In this document: positions 7,787-17,046 of the stretch, in pieces
Layout: each line of letters begins with the position of its first letter
Position numbering within the stretch: position 1 is the first letter of the stretch
From: Streptomyces lushanensis
GTDB taxonomy: Bacteria > Actinomycetota > Actinomycetes > Streptomycetales > Streptomycetaceae
Direction: 5' to 3'
Assembly: GCF_001700515.1 (NCBI RefSeq)
Contig: NZ_MAUD01000202.1
Span: forward strand, 1 to 36,838
DNA: 36,838 bases
The notes under the pieces: generated by a model
What the model saw: only the letters and a program-made list of their open reading frames with translations
Told to the model about the DNA's origin: nothing
Database searches by the model: none
Program-made: the position numbers and the translations under genes

Positions 7787-7868
7787 CCGGCGAGACTAGC
7801 CGCCGGATGGCCTATGCCACCCGCCGGTACTCATACGGATGAATCCACCGATTATCGGTATCAGTCCT

Positions 7869-7931
7869 CCGGCACCGTCGGCCCGTCGGCCACGCCGGCC
7901 CACCGGCACCGTCGACGCCACCGGCACCGTC
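7869..7931. repeat. Three CCGGCACCGTC repeats
   Basis: Perfect 11-bp copies begin at 7869, 7903 and 7921 in the spacer between holB and the hydrolase gene. The last one runs into the holB stop codon. Origin by slippage is likely; no function is evident. Confidence 0.55.
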
Positions 7932-9135
7932 AGCCCGCCCGCAGAGACACCGCCATCGCCTCCACCGCCAGCAGCGGCGCCACATTGCGGTCCAGCGCCT
8001 GGCGGCAGGAGCTGATCGCCTCTATCCGGCGCAGGGTGCGCTCGGGCGTCGAGGCGCGGGCGACCCGGTCCAGCGCGTCCCGTACGTCCCCGTTGGCGAG
8101 CGCGACCCGCGAGCCGAACTGGAGCGCCAGCACATCGCGGTAGAAGCCGGTCAGATCCGTGAGGGCGAGGTCGAGGCTGTCCCGCTGCGTACGGGTGGAA
8201 CGCCGCTTCTGCCGGTCGGCCAGCTCCTTCATCACCCCCGCCGTCCCCCGGGGCATCCGGCCGCCCGCCGAGGCGCCGAGCGCGGCCTTCATGTCCTCCG
8301 TCTCCTTGACGTCCACGTCCTCGGCGACCTGCTTGGCGTCCTCCGTCGCGGCGTCGATCAGCTCCTGGGCCGCCTTGAGACAACCCCCGATGTCGTCCAC
8401 GCGCAGCGGCATCCTGAGCACGGTGGCACGGCGCGCGCGGGCCCGATCGTCGGTGGCGAGGCGGCGGGCGCGGCCGATGTGTCCCTGCGTGGCACGGGCG
8501 GCGGCATGGGCGGCCTCCGGCTCGATGCCGTCGCGCCGGATCAGCACATCGGCGACCGCCTCCACCGGTGGCGTACGCAGGACAAGATGACGGCAGCGCG
8601 AGCGGATGGTGGGCAGGACGTCCTCCAGAGAGGGCGCGCAGAGGAGCCAGACCGTGCGGGGGGCCGGCTCCTCCACCGCCTTCAGCAGGACATTGCCCGC
8701 GCCCTCGGTGAGGCGGTCGGCGTCCTCCAGCACGATGACCTGCCAGCGGCCTCCGGCCGGGGAGAGCTGAGCGCGGCGCACCAGCTCACGGGTCTCCTTG
8801 ACGCCGATGGAGAGCAGGTCCGTACGGATCACCTCGACGTCGGCATGCGTACCGATCAGGCTCGTATGACACCCGTCGCAGAACCCGCAGCCCGGCTCTC
8901 CGCCGAGCGCGCGGTCAGGACCGACGCACTGGAGCGCGGCGGCGAAGGCACGGGCCGCGGTGGACCGGCCCGAGCCCGGCGGCCCGGTGAACAGCCACGC
9001 GTGCGTCATCTTCGACGCCTCGGGCGGCGGGGTGCCCGAGGCCTCGGCCGTCACCCGCGCGTCGGCGTCACGGGCGGCGGCGGAGAGCGCCACATGAAGG
9101 CGGTCCTGCCCGACCAGGTCGTCCCATACGGTCAT
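7930..9135 (-). CDS. holB: DNA polymerase III subunit delta prime
   Basis: 401 residues, ATG start. It is a clamp-loader AAA+ ATPase-fold subunit that helps load the beta clamp during replication. The N-terminus (MTVWDDLVGQ) leads to a P-loop-like GPPGSGRST at 51-59, where the usual Walker Lys is Arg. A zinc module has Cys70, Cys83, Cys86 and Cys89, a Walker B-like VLEDADRLTEGAGNVLLK follows at about 135-152, and the conserved SRC motif is at 179-181. Delta prime subunits often have weak or no ATP hydrolysis, which fits the altered P-loop. The middle third contains an Asp/Glu-rich insertion; the C-terminal helical collar domain is present. It follows tmk on the same strand, an order common in bacteria because tmk and holB are often neighbours. 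Confidence 0.93.
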   Translation of the reverse strand: MTVWDDLVGQDRLHVALSAAARDADARVTAEASGTPPPEASKMTHAWLFTGPPGSGRSTAARAFAAALQCVGPDRALGGEPGCGFCDGCHTSLIGTHADVEVIRTDLLSIGVKETRELVRRAQLSPAGGRWQVIVLEDADRLTEGAGNVLLKAVEEPAPRTVWLLCAPSLEDVLPTIRSRCRHLVLRTPPVEAVADVLIRRDGIEPEAAHAAARATQGHIGRARRLATDDRARARRATVLRMPLRVDDIGGCLKAAQELIDAATEDAKQVAEDVDVKETEDMKAALGASAGGRMPRGTAGVMKELADRQKRRSTRTQRDSLDLALTDLTGFYRDVLALQFGSRVALANGDVRDALDRVARASTPERTLRRIEAISSCRQALDRNVAPLLAVEAMAVSLRAG

Positions 9136-9308
9136 ACGCCGTCACCGCTCCTTGCCGTCCGCTGCCCTGCCGTGCGCGTGGTCGCGCGTGTGGTTGGTCG
9201 CTCGTGCGTGGTCACTCATGACTGGTCGCGGCCGACGGCATTCCTGAGCACGCACCGAGCCGCTCGGAGCGCTCCGTACCGCTCCGATCCCATTGTGGCG
9301 CCGGGGTC

Positions 9309-9375
9309 TGACAGTCCGGGCGGCGGCGTGACGGTCCCCGGCCGGGGCTGACGGCCCGGGCGCGGGGCCTGACAG
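9309..9375. repeat. Four imperfect 20-bp repeats between tmk and holB
   Basis: TGACAG/TGACGG words start at 9309, 9329, 9349 and 9370, each followed by a GC-rich block resembling TCCGGGC. The period is 20-21 bp (about two helical turns). It lies in the 270-bp spacer between the tmk stop and the holB start. No gene is visible in the spacer. Confidence 0.5.
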
Positions 9376-9407
9376 CCGGGCCGGGAGCCCGTCCCCCACC
9401 GCACGGC

Positions 9408-12400
9408 TCAGCGGCGGCGGCGCCCGTTGCCGGTCTCGTCGTCGTCCTCGTGCGGGCCGAGCAGTTCGTCCGCCAGGCTCGGAAGATCGTCCAGCGGAGT
9501 CTCCTCCGCCCAGTCCGAGCGGCGGCGCGGACGCTGCGGTTCCGGCTCCGCGCTGCCCGGCGGAGGGAACTGCGGCAGCTCGCGCGTGCGCTCGTTGCCG
9601 CTCTCGGCGGGCGGAGCCGGTTCGTCCTCGCGGAAGAAGCCCTGCGGCACCCGGTCGGCGGGATCGCTGTTCCGTACGGGCGGGAGTACGGCGGTCTCGT
9701 CGGCCGCGCGTGCGTCCCGCGCGTCCCTGACCTCGCGCCCACCGGTGCCCCGGTCGTCCGCGGACCCGGCACCGGAGCGGGAATCAGCGCCGGTGCCGAC
9801 GCCGGAACCGGATGCGGAACCGGTGCCGGAACCAGCGTCCGTCCCCCGCCCCCCGTCCCCCGCCGGCGCCGACGGCACCTGCGGCAGCACAGCCGTCTCG
9901 TCCGCCGCGGACCTCTCGGGCCGCTCCGGCACCCGCGGAATGACCCTCGTCTCCTCGGCGTCCCGCGCCCTCGCCACCCGCGGATCGTCCGGGCGTACCG
10001 CCGGGACCTCCTGCGTCACCGCGTTCGGAGCGTCCTCCGGCTTCGAAGCGTCGGTCCGCTGCGAAGCGTCCGCCGGCCTCGGGGCCGCCGTCGGCTTCTG
10101 CAGGAACGGCACGACCGGCGTCGGCACCGTGATCTCGTTCGGCGAAACCGACGGGCCCGCGGCCGAGCCGGCGGCCGGACCAGCGCCGGAATCTCCGTCA
10201 AGATCCCCGGCAGAAGCTCCCGCGGCTCCGCCGGCCCCCGCCGACTCCTCCGCGAGCCGCCGCGCCTCCTCGGCCCGGAGCAGGGACTCCTCCGCCCTGC
10301 GCTGCTTCTCCCGGCGCCGCTCCTCGGCCTCCGCACGCAGCCTGGCCTCTTCCTGGGCCTGCCTCCTGAGCCGCGCCTGCTCCACCTCGTACGCCCGCTC
10401 CTCGGCCTCCCGCCGCCGGCGCTCCTCCTCGGCCAGCCGCCGCGCCTCCTCGGCACGCTGCCTGGCCTCCTCCGCCTGCCGCTCGGCCTCGCGCTGCCGC
10501 TCCTCCTCCAGCTCGCGGCGCTTGCGCTCCTCCTCCTCGGCCCGGAGCTTGGCGAGCTGGGCCTGGCGCTCACGCTCCAGCCGCTCCTCCTCCGCCTTGC
10601 GCGCGGCCTCTTCCTCGACCTTGCGGCGGGCCTCCTCGACGGCGGCCTTCCGCGCCTCCTCCCGGGCCCTCACCTCGGCCTCGGAGAGCGGCAGCATCTG
10701 GTCGAGCCGGTGCCGTACGACCGTGGTGACCGCCTCCGGCTCCTGGCCGCCGTCCACGACGAGATAGCGGGCGGGGTCGGCGGCGGCGAGGGTGAGGAAG
10801 CCCGACCGCACCCGCTGGTGGAACTCGGCCGGCTCGGACTCCAGCCGGTCCGGGGCCTCCGTGAAGCGCTCGCGCGCCGTCTCCGGGGAGACATCGAGCA
10901 GCACGGTGAGGTGCGGTACGAGACCGTCCGTCGCCCAGCGCGAGATACGGGCGATCTCGGTCGGCGAGAGGTCCCGCCCCGCGCCCTGGTAGGCCACGGA
11001 CGAGTCGATGTAGCGGTCGGAGATGACGATCGCGCCACGCTCCAGGGCCGGGCGTACGACCGAGTCCACATGCTCGGCGCGGTCGGCGGCGTACAGCAGT
11101 GCCTCCGCGCGGTTCGACAGACCGGCGCTCGACACGTCCAGCAGGATCGAGCGCAGGCGCTTGCCGACCGGCGTGGCGCCCGGCTCGCGGGTGACCACCA
11201 CTTCGTGGCCCTTGGCACGGATCCATTCGGCCAGCGCCTCGACCTGGGTCGACTTGCCGGCGCCGTCGCCGCCTTCGACCGCCAGGAAGAACCCGCTTCC
11301 GGCCGGAGCCAGAGCCGGGTCCGCGCCCCCGCGCAGCGCGTCCCGCAGATCACGACGCAGCGGGACACCGGAACGGTCGTCCGTCTTGGCGAGGACGACC
11401 GCCGCGACCGGAAGCAACAGCGCGCCTACCAGCATCAGCGTGAAGGCGGCGCCGCCGTGCGCGAAGACGAAGGTTCCATTGGCGAGGCGGTGCGGGCCGA
11501 TGGCCGCGGCGACGAGGGGGGCGACAACCACGCCGAGTGCGACACAGACCCTTACGACGGCTTGAAGGTGTTCGGTGACTCGACTACGACGGTACTCCTC
11601 CGTCTCCAGGTCGATGAGCGCGTGGCCGGTACTCGCCACCACCCCGGCCGCGAAGCCCACGAACAGTGCGAGGAACAGGACGGTCGCCGTGTCCGGCACC
11701 AGCCCCATCGCCAGCAGCGCGACACCCGTGAGCGCGATGGCCAGCGCGAACAGGCGCCGACGCGACAGCGCGGGCAGCACCTTCGCGGCGCGGCGGACAC
11801 CGAGTCCCGTACCGCCGGTCAGCGCGAGGACCAGCAGGGCGAAGGTGACAGGGCCGCCGCCGAGGTCCCTGGCATGGAGTACGGAGACGGCCACGGCCGA
11901 CGCGACGGCTCCCGCGATCGTTCCGCACGCGAGGACCAGCAGCGGGAGCGCGCCCGTACGCCCCTTCTCCCGCCCCCCGGCGCCGCTCGCGCCCCCACCG
12001 GTGGCCGACGGCCGGCGCAGCCCTTCCAGCGGGGAGCGCGGACGCGGCGTATGACCGTCGGGCAGTTCCAGGAAGTACACCGTGGACACGGACGCGGCGA
12101 ACAGTCCCGCCGCGACATACGAGCCGAGGGCCGCCTGATGCAGCGAGAACCACTCGATGCCCGTGCCGAGCAGATTCCCGATCAGCGTGGCGACGAGCAG
12201 CACGGCCGCCGCGGCGGGCACCGCGGCGAAGGCAGTACGGAGCGAGAGCCGGCGCAGCGCGTCGAAGTGGTCGGGAAGCGGGCGTACGGCGGCGCCCTCC
12301 AGCGGCGGAGCCGGCAGCAGGGCGGGAGCGGCGCTCTCCTCGGCGACCGTCCAGAACCTCTCGGCGGCGCCGAGGACGAAGACGGTGGCGAGGAGGATCG

Positions 12401-13004
12401 GAAGCGCGCGATCCGGTGACCATTCGAGCCAGAGCGGCGCGATGATGAGCAGCACGAGCCGGAGCACATCCGCGACGATCATCGTCCAGCGGCGGTCCAG
12501 CGGCCCGCCGTCCCTCGCGGGTTTGGCGGACTTCGGTTTGGCGGACTTCCTCGTCGCCCTGCCCGTCGCCCTGGTCGCCCCGTCGATGCCGGCGGCGGCG
12601 TCGGGTCCCGCGGCCGAGCCCGCCGCATCCGTGTCGGCGGCAGCGGCCGGTACGGGCCGCGCCCCGCTGCCCGGCGCGAGCAGCCCGGAGAGCGGACCGA
12701 GGAGGACCGCTCCGAAGAGCAGCGTGGCAAGGACCCGTGCGCCGAACACCGCCGCGACGGCGAACGCCGCGCCCCGGTAGCCCGCGCCGAACGAGTCCTC
12801 GGCGATCGCCGCCTGCAACGACAGCAGCAGAAGCACGAGTACGGCGAGTACATCGCCGATGCCGCCGGCGAACTGCGCCCCCCACAACCGCCTGAGCGGA
12901 GGAAGGCGCAGCAGAGACCGTACGGCACGCTCGCGTGAGTCTGCGGCAAGTGCGTCGGAGTCCGAGGAGGGGCTCACGACCATTGGCTGCTCGGCTCGCG
13001 TCAT
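9408..13004 (-). CDS. tmk: Thymidylate kinase fused to MFS-like membrane domain
   Basis: 1198 residues, far longer than a stand-alone dTMP kinase (about 210). Residues about 30-540 form an MFS-like domain with some ten to twelve hydrophobic helices and a Lys/Ala-rich loop near 125-165. Residues about 572-775 are a complete dTMP kinase: P-loop EGGDGAGKST (Glu577 first), TREPG, SDRYIDSSVAYQGAGR and a LESEPAEFHQRV lid region. It phosphorylates dTMP to dTDP for DNA synthesis. Residues about 780-950 are a long Glu/Arg/Ala coiled coil, and the rest is acidic, Pro/Ser-rich and probably disordered, with several TAVLPPV-like repeats. This fused form is typical of Streptomyces (SCO3542-like, from memory). 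It lies between topA and holB, all on the minus strand. The role of the membrane part is unknown. Confidence 0.93.
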   Translation of the reverse strand: MTRAEQPMVVSPSSDSDALAADSRERAVRSLLRLPPLRRLWGAQFAGGIGDVLAVLVLLLLSLQAAIAEDSFGAGYRGAAFAVAAVFGARVLATLLFGAVLLGPLSGLLAPGSGARPVPAAAADTDAAGSAAGPDAAAGIDGATRATGRATRKSAKPKSAKPARDGGPLDRRWTMIVADVLRLVLLIIAPLWLEWSPDRALPILLATVFVLGAAERFWTVAEESAAPALLPAPPLEGAAVRPLPDHFDALRRLSLRTAFAAVPAAAAVLLVATLIGNLLGTGIEWFSLHQAALGSYVAAGLFAASVSTVYFLELPDGHTPRPRSPLEGLRRPSATGGGASGAGGREKGRTGALPLLVLACGTIAGAVASAVAVSVLHARDLGGGPVTFALLVLALTGGTGLGVRRAAKVLPALSRRRLFALAIALTGVALLAMGLVPDTATVLFLALFVGFAAGVVASTGHALIDLETEEYRRSRVTEHLQAVVRVCVALGVVVAPLVAAAIGPHRLANGTFVFAHGGAAFTLMLVGALLLPVAAVVLAKTDDRSGVPLRRDLRDALRGGADPALAPAGSGFFLAVEGGDGAGKSTQVEALAEWIRAKGHEVVVTREPGATPVGKRLRSILLDVSSAGLSNRAEALLYAADRAEHVDSVVRPALERGAIVISDRYIDSSVAYQGAGRDLSPTEIARISRWATDGLVPHLTVLLDVSPETARERFTEAPDRLESEPAEFHQRVRSGFLTLAAADPARYLVVDGGQEPEAVTTVVRHRLDQMLPLSEAEVRAREEARKAAVEEARRKVEEEAARKAEEERLERERQAQLAKLRAEEEERKRRELEEERQREAERQAEEARQRAEEARRLAEEERRRREAEERAYEVEQARLRRQAQEEARLRAEAEERRREKQRRAEESLLRAEEARRLAEESAGAGGAAGASAGDLDGDSGAGPAAGSAAGPSVSPNEITVPTPVVPFLQKPTAAPRPADASQRTDASKPEDAPNAVTQEVPAVRPDDPRVARARDAEETRVIPRVPERPERSAADETAVLPQVPSAPAGDGGRGTDAGSGTGSASGSGVGTGADSRSGAGSADDRGTGGREVRDARDARAADETAVLPPVRNSDPADRVPQGFFREDEPAPPAESGNERTRELPQFPPPGSAEPEPQRPRRRSDWAEETPLDDLPSLADELLGPHEDDDETGNGRRRR

Positions 13005-13184
13005 CCGCCCAGCCTATCCGGAGCTGTTGACTCCCTGGAGCCCCGCCCGAACACGTGGGCGCACACATGTCCGAGGCAACCGTTCACCCGACCCCGCTAC
13101 GCCCCCGGCGCACGCCCCCGCGCGCTCACACGCACCGGTGAACCTGACCCAGTTCGTCCTTTTTTGCCGCTCGTCCCACTCGTC

Positions 13185-16067
13185 CTACTCGTCGGCCTCG
13201 GCGGACGAGGCCGCCCGGGTGGGCGCCGTACGGGCGGTCGCCGCCCCGGCCGACGTGGTCTTCGCGGACGCCGTCTTCTTGGCCACCGCGCTCGCCGCGG
13301 TCTTCGCCGTCGTCGTCTTCTTCGCCGCGGCCTTCTTCGCCGTCGTCGCCTTCTTGGCCGGTGCCTTCTTCGCCGGAGCCTTGGCCGTCTTCTTCGCGGT
13401 CTTCTTGGCCGGGCCCTTCGCCCGCTTCTCCGCGAGCAGCTCGTACCCCCGCTCCGGAGTGATCTCCTCGACGCTGTCCCCGGTGCGCAAGGTCGCGTTC
13501 GTCTCGCCGTCCGTGACATACGGACCGAAACGCCCGTCCTTGACCACGACCGGGCGCTCGCTCACCGGATCCGTACCCAGCTCCTTCAGCGGCGGCTTGG
13601 CCGCGGCCCGCCCCCGCTGCTTGGGCTGCGCGTAGATCGCCAGCGCCTCGTCCAGCGTGATGCTGAAGAGCTGGTCCTCGCTCACCAGCGACCGCGAGTC
13701 CGTGCCCTTCTTCAGATACGGGCCGTACCGGCCGTTCTGCGCGGTGATCTCGACGCCTTCGGCGTCCGCGCCGACCACGCGCGGCAGCGACATCAGCTTC
13801 AGCGCGTCGTCCAGCGTGACCGTGTCCAGGGACATGGACTTGAAGAGTGAGGCGGTACGGGGCTTGACCGCGTTCTTGCCGGTCTTCGGAGTGCCGTCCG
13901 GCAGGATCTCCGTGACATACGGACCGTACCGGCCGTCCTTCGCCACGATCTGATGACCGGTCACCGGATCGGCGCCCAGCTCGAAGTCACCACTCGGCTT
14001 GGCCAGCAGCTCCTCCGCGTGCTCGACCGTCAGCTCGTCGGGCGCCAGGTCCTCCGGCACATCGGCGCGCTGGTGGCCCTCCTCGTCCTTCTCCCCGCGC
14101 TCCACGTACGGGCCGTACCGGCCGACGCGCAGCATGATGCCGTCGCCGACGGGGAAGGAGGAGATCTCGCGCGCGTCGATCGCTCCGAGGTCGGTGACCA
14201 GCTCCTTGAGACCACCGAGGTGATCGCCGTCGCCATTGCCCGCGCCCGACGCGAGACCCGCGTTGTCGTCGCCCTCGCCGAAGTAGAAACGCCTCAGCCA
14301 CGGCACGGCCTGGGCCTCGCCCCGCGCGATGCGGTCGAGATCGTCCTCCATCCTGGCCGTGAAGTCGTAGTCGACCAGCCGGCCGAAGTGCTTCTCCAGC
14401 AGATTGACCACGGCGAAGGAGAGGAACGACGGGACGAGCGCCGTGCCCTTCTTGAAGACATAGCCGCGGTCGAGGATGGTGCCGATGATCGAGGCGTAGG
14501 TCGACGGACGGCCGATCTCGCGCTCTTCCAGCTCCTTGACCAGCGAGGCCTCGGTGTAGCGGGCCGGCGGCTTGGTCGCGTGGCCGTCGACCGACAGCTC
14601 CTCGGCGGTGAGCGGATCGCCCTCGGCGACCTGAGGCAGCCGGCGCTCGCGGTCGTCCAGCTCCGCGTTCGGGTCGTCCGCGCCCTCGACATACGCCTTC
14701 ATGAAGCCGTGGAAGGTGATCGTCTTGCCGGACGCGGAGAATTCCGCGTCCCGGCCGTCGCTCGCCCGGCCGCCGATCTTGACGGTGACGCTGTTGCCGA
14801 CCGCGTCCTTCATCTGGGAGGCGACGGTCCGCTTCCAGATCAGCTCGTACAGCTTGAACTGGTCGCCGCTCAGTCCCGTCTCCGCGGGCGTGCGGAAACG
14901 GTCGCCCGAGGGACGGATCGCCTCGTGCGCCTCCTGCGCGTTCTTGACCTTGCCCGCGTACGTGCGCGGCTTGTCCGGCAGATAGCTCGCCCCGTACAAC
15001 TGCGTGACCTGCGCGCGGGCCGCCGAGACCGCCGTGTCCGAGAGGGTCGTGGAGTCCGTACGCATATAGGTGATGAAGCCGTTCTCGTACAGCTTCTGCG
15101 CGACCTGCATCGTGGACTTCGCCCCGAAGCCCAGCTTGCGCGAGGCCTCCTGCTGGAGCGTCGTCGTACGGAACGGCGCGTACGGGGAGCGGCGGTACGG
15201 CTTGGACTCGACCGAGCGGACCGAGAAGGCGGTGTTCTCCAGGGCGGCGGCCAGCGCCCGTGCGTTGGCCTCGTCCAGATGCAGCACCTGGTCGGACTTG
15301 AGCTGTCCGTCCGGACCGAAATCACGGCCCTGCGCGACACGCCGGCCGTCGACCGCGTTCAGCCGGGCGACGAGCGAGGACGGATCGGAGGCGTCTCCGG
15401 CCCGGCCGGTGGAGAACGTGCCGGTCAGGTCCCAGTACTCGGCGGAGCGGAACGCGATGCGCTCGCGCTCCCGCTCGACGACGAGCCGGGTGGCGACGGA
15501 CTGAACACGGCCCGCGGAGAGGCCGCGCATGACCTTCTTCCACAGGACCGGCGAGACCTCGTAGCCGTAGAGACGGTCGAGGATACGGCGGGTCTCCTGC
15601 GCGTCGACCATGCGCGTGTTCAGCTCGCGCGGATTGGCGACGGCGGCCCTGATCGCGTCCTTGGTGATCTCGTGGAAGACCATCCGCTTGACCGGGACCT
15701 TGGGCTTGAGGACTTCCTGGAGATGCCAGGCGATGGCCTCGCCCTCGCGGTCCTCATCGGTGGCGAGGTAGAGCTCGTCGGATTCGGCCAGCAGCTCCTT
15801 GAGCTTTCTGACCTGGGCCTTCTTGTCGGCGTTGACGACATAGATCGGTTGGAAGTCATGCTCGACGTCCACACCGAGGCGGCGTACCTCGCCGGTGTAC
15901 TTCTCGGGCACCTCCGCGGCGCCGTTCGGGAGGTCGCGGATGTGCCCGACGCTCGCCTCGACGACGTAGCCGGGGCCGAGGTACCCCTTGATCGTCTTCG
16001 CCTTGGCAGGCGACTCGACGATGACGAGTCGGCGGCCGCCGTGTGCGGTCTCGCTGGTCGGGGACAA
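13185..16067 (-). CDS. topA: DNA topoisomerase I
   Basis: 960 residues from the TTG at 16067 (protein begins MSPTSETAHGG), chosen because the family starts there and a GGAGAGAAG precedes it; the frame is open further upstream but lacks family-like sequence. It is a type IA topoisomerase that relaxes negative supercoils. The Toprim domain starts at LVIVESPAKAKTIKGYLG and includes the acidic TDEDREGEAIAWHL motif. The catalytic tyrosine is Tyr334 in FITYMRTDST. Four C-terminal repeats carry GRYGPYV or variants, as in actinobacterial TopA, and there are no zinc fingers. The last 100 residues are a Lys/Ala/Thr tail (KKTAKKTAKAPAKK type) ending in an acidic SSAEADE. In Streptomyces this tail increases processivity (family knowledge). 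Confidence 0.97.
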   Translation of the reverse strand: MSPTSETAHGGRRLVIVESPAKAKTIKGYLGPGYVVEASVGHIRDLPNGAAEVPEKYTGEVRRLGVDVEHDFQPIYVVNADKKAQVRKLKELLAESDELYLATDEDREGEAIAWHLQEVLKPKVPVKRMVFHEITKDAIRAAVANPRELNTRMVDAQETRRILDRLYGYEVSPVLWKKVMRGLSAGRVQSVATRLVVERERERIAFRSAEYWDLTGTFSTGRAGDASDPSSLVARLNAVDGRRVAQGRDFGPDGQLKSDQVLHLDEANARALAAALENTAFSVRSVESKPYRRSPYAPFRTTTLQQEASRKLGFGAKSTMQVAQKLYENGFITYMRTDSTTLSDTAVSAARAQVTQLYGASYLPDKPRTYAGKVKNAQEAHEAIRPSGDRFRTPAETGLSGDQFKLYELIWKRTVASQMKDAVGNSVTVKIGGRASDGRDAEFSASGKTITFHGFMKAYVEGADDPNAELDDRERRLPQVAEGDPLTAEELSVDGHATKPPARYTEASLVKELEEREIGRPSTYASIIGTILDRGYVFKKGTALVPSFLSFAVVNLLEKHFGRLVDYDFTARMEDDLDRIARGEAQAVPWLRRFYFGEGDDNAGLASGAGNGDGDHLGGLKELVTDLGAIDAREISSFPVGDGIMLRVGRYGPYVERGEKDEEGHQRADVPEDLAPDELTVEHAEELLAKPSGDFELGADPVTGHQIVAKDGRYGPYVTEILPDGTPKTGKNAVKPRTASLFKSMSLDTVTLDDALKLMSLPRVVGADAEGVEITAQNGRYGPYLKKGTDSRSLVSEDQLFSITLDEALAIYAQPKQRGRAAAKPPLKELGTDPVSERPVVVKDGRFGPYVTDGETNATLRTGDSVEEITPERGYELLAEKRAKGPAKKTAKKTAKAPAKKAPAKKATTAKKAAAKKTTTAKTAASAVAKKTASAKTTSAGAATARTAPTRAASSAEADE

Positions 16068-16172
16068 CTTCGCTCTTCTCTCCGGTCGACGCTCGGTGGG
16101 TCCGTACGGCAGTACGGCGCGTACGGCACGGCCGGGCGCGGACGGCCCAGCGGTGACGCTGCTTCGCTGCGG

Positions 16173-16203
16173 AGTGTGACGGTACAACCCGCCCCCGTGT
16201 CAA
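16173..16203 (-). promoter_or_regulatory. Candidate topA promoter
   Basis: On the minus strand a perfect TTGACA (16203-16198) is followed after 19 bp by CACACT (16178-16173). This would start a leader of about 100 bases before the topA TTG. A 19-bp spacer is long for a sigma70-type promoter and is a known feature of supercoiling-sensitive promoters, which would suit topA autoregulation; that link is inference. I see nothing else in the gap 16068-16442. Confidence 0.45.
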
Positions 16204-16442
16204 ACGGCGAAAGCCCGCAACGGCCACTCGAACGGTAACCCGACTCCGGCCATTCCTGCCGCCCGGACCCCCATGCCCGTCGCGTCGGGCCACGCCGCCC
16301 GTGCTCGCGCCGAGGCGTTCGCGAAGAGCCGTGCGCGAGGGCGGCGAAACCCGTACGGTGCAGGTCCGGCGGCCCGGCGGCGGTCCGCGCGGGTCTGTTC
16401 GATCATGGCGCGGCGGAGCCGGTCAGGCTCCGGGAAAGGGGA

Positions 16443-16640
16443 TCAGATACGACTGAAACACCACACGCCGAGGGCGAGAAAGACCACGCCCGAGAGTGTC
16501 GCGAGCGTGATGGACGCCGCAGGCCGCACTCCGTGGGCGACCGGCGCGCGGTGGAGCACGCGTGCCACCGTCCACAGCAGCAGTCCGGCGCCGAACAGCG
16601 CGAAAACCGCTCCCGCGAAAACCGCCGGCCCGCTCTCCAT
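16443..16640 (-). CDS. Small two-helix membrane protein, unknown function
   Basis: 65 residues from the ATG at 16640 (MESGPAVFAG), with GAGG nine bases upstream. An ATG at 16682 would add 14 polar residues. Two hydrophobic segments (about 5-25 and 42-62) are separated by a short basic loop (ARVLHRAPVAHG), and the protein ends WCFSRI. It lies upstream of topA on the same strand. I recognise no family beyond a small Streptomyces membrane protein conserved in this neighbourhood by memory of gene order. Confidence 0.65.
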   Translation of the reverse strand: MESGPAVFAGAVFALFGAGLLLWTVARVLHRAPVAHGVRPAASITLATLSGVVFLALGVWCFSRI

Positions 16641-16860
16641 TGCCCGTACCTCGCTCCGCGCGTGGCGCCCCTCGTGCGGCACCAGGGATTCAGAGGGCCG
16701 AGGCTGGCACCTCAGGGCGTCAGGACCACGAACTCCGGGTGAACGCCACGGACGTGTTCACCGGCCCTCCCGGCGGCCGGGCTGGGACAGCAGCGGCGCG
16801 CGGCACCGGCCGGCACAGGGCCGCCGGGCCCCACCGCGCGGTGGACGGCGGTGGTATGCG

Positions 16861-16935
16861 GGACGGACCGGCGCGGGACGGACCGGCGCGGAACGGACCG
16901 GCGCGGAACGGGCCGGCGCGGAACGGGCCGACACG
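16861..16935. repeat. 15-bp minisatellite, five copies
   Basis: Five head-to-tail copies of a GGACGGACCGGCGCG-like unit start at 16861, 16876, 16891, 16906 and 16921; the first two are identical and the rest differ at one to four bases. The array is flanked by similar degenerate GC-rich sequence. It sits in the gap 16641-17046 between the small membrane protein and the methyltransferase stop. The plus-strand frame through it would encode GPARN repeats, but has no supported gene. I see no other feature in this gap. Confidence 0.85.
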
Positions 16936-17046
16936 GCAGGGGCAGGCGCCAGGGACAGGGCAGCTCTTCCCCGGGGCGCCGGAGGCGGGCGCCCCGGGCG
17001 AAATCCGCCGCCCCGGTCAGGCCGGAGCGTCGGAACGACCGGAGCG

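Noticed and set aside
9450..12419. 989-codon plus-strand frame across tmk
   Set aside because: Antisense to a complete kinase; the product is Arg/Leu low-complexity with no domain.
13953..16238. 761-codon plus-strand frame across topA
   Set aside because: Antisense to an intact topoisomerase I and without any recognisable motif.
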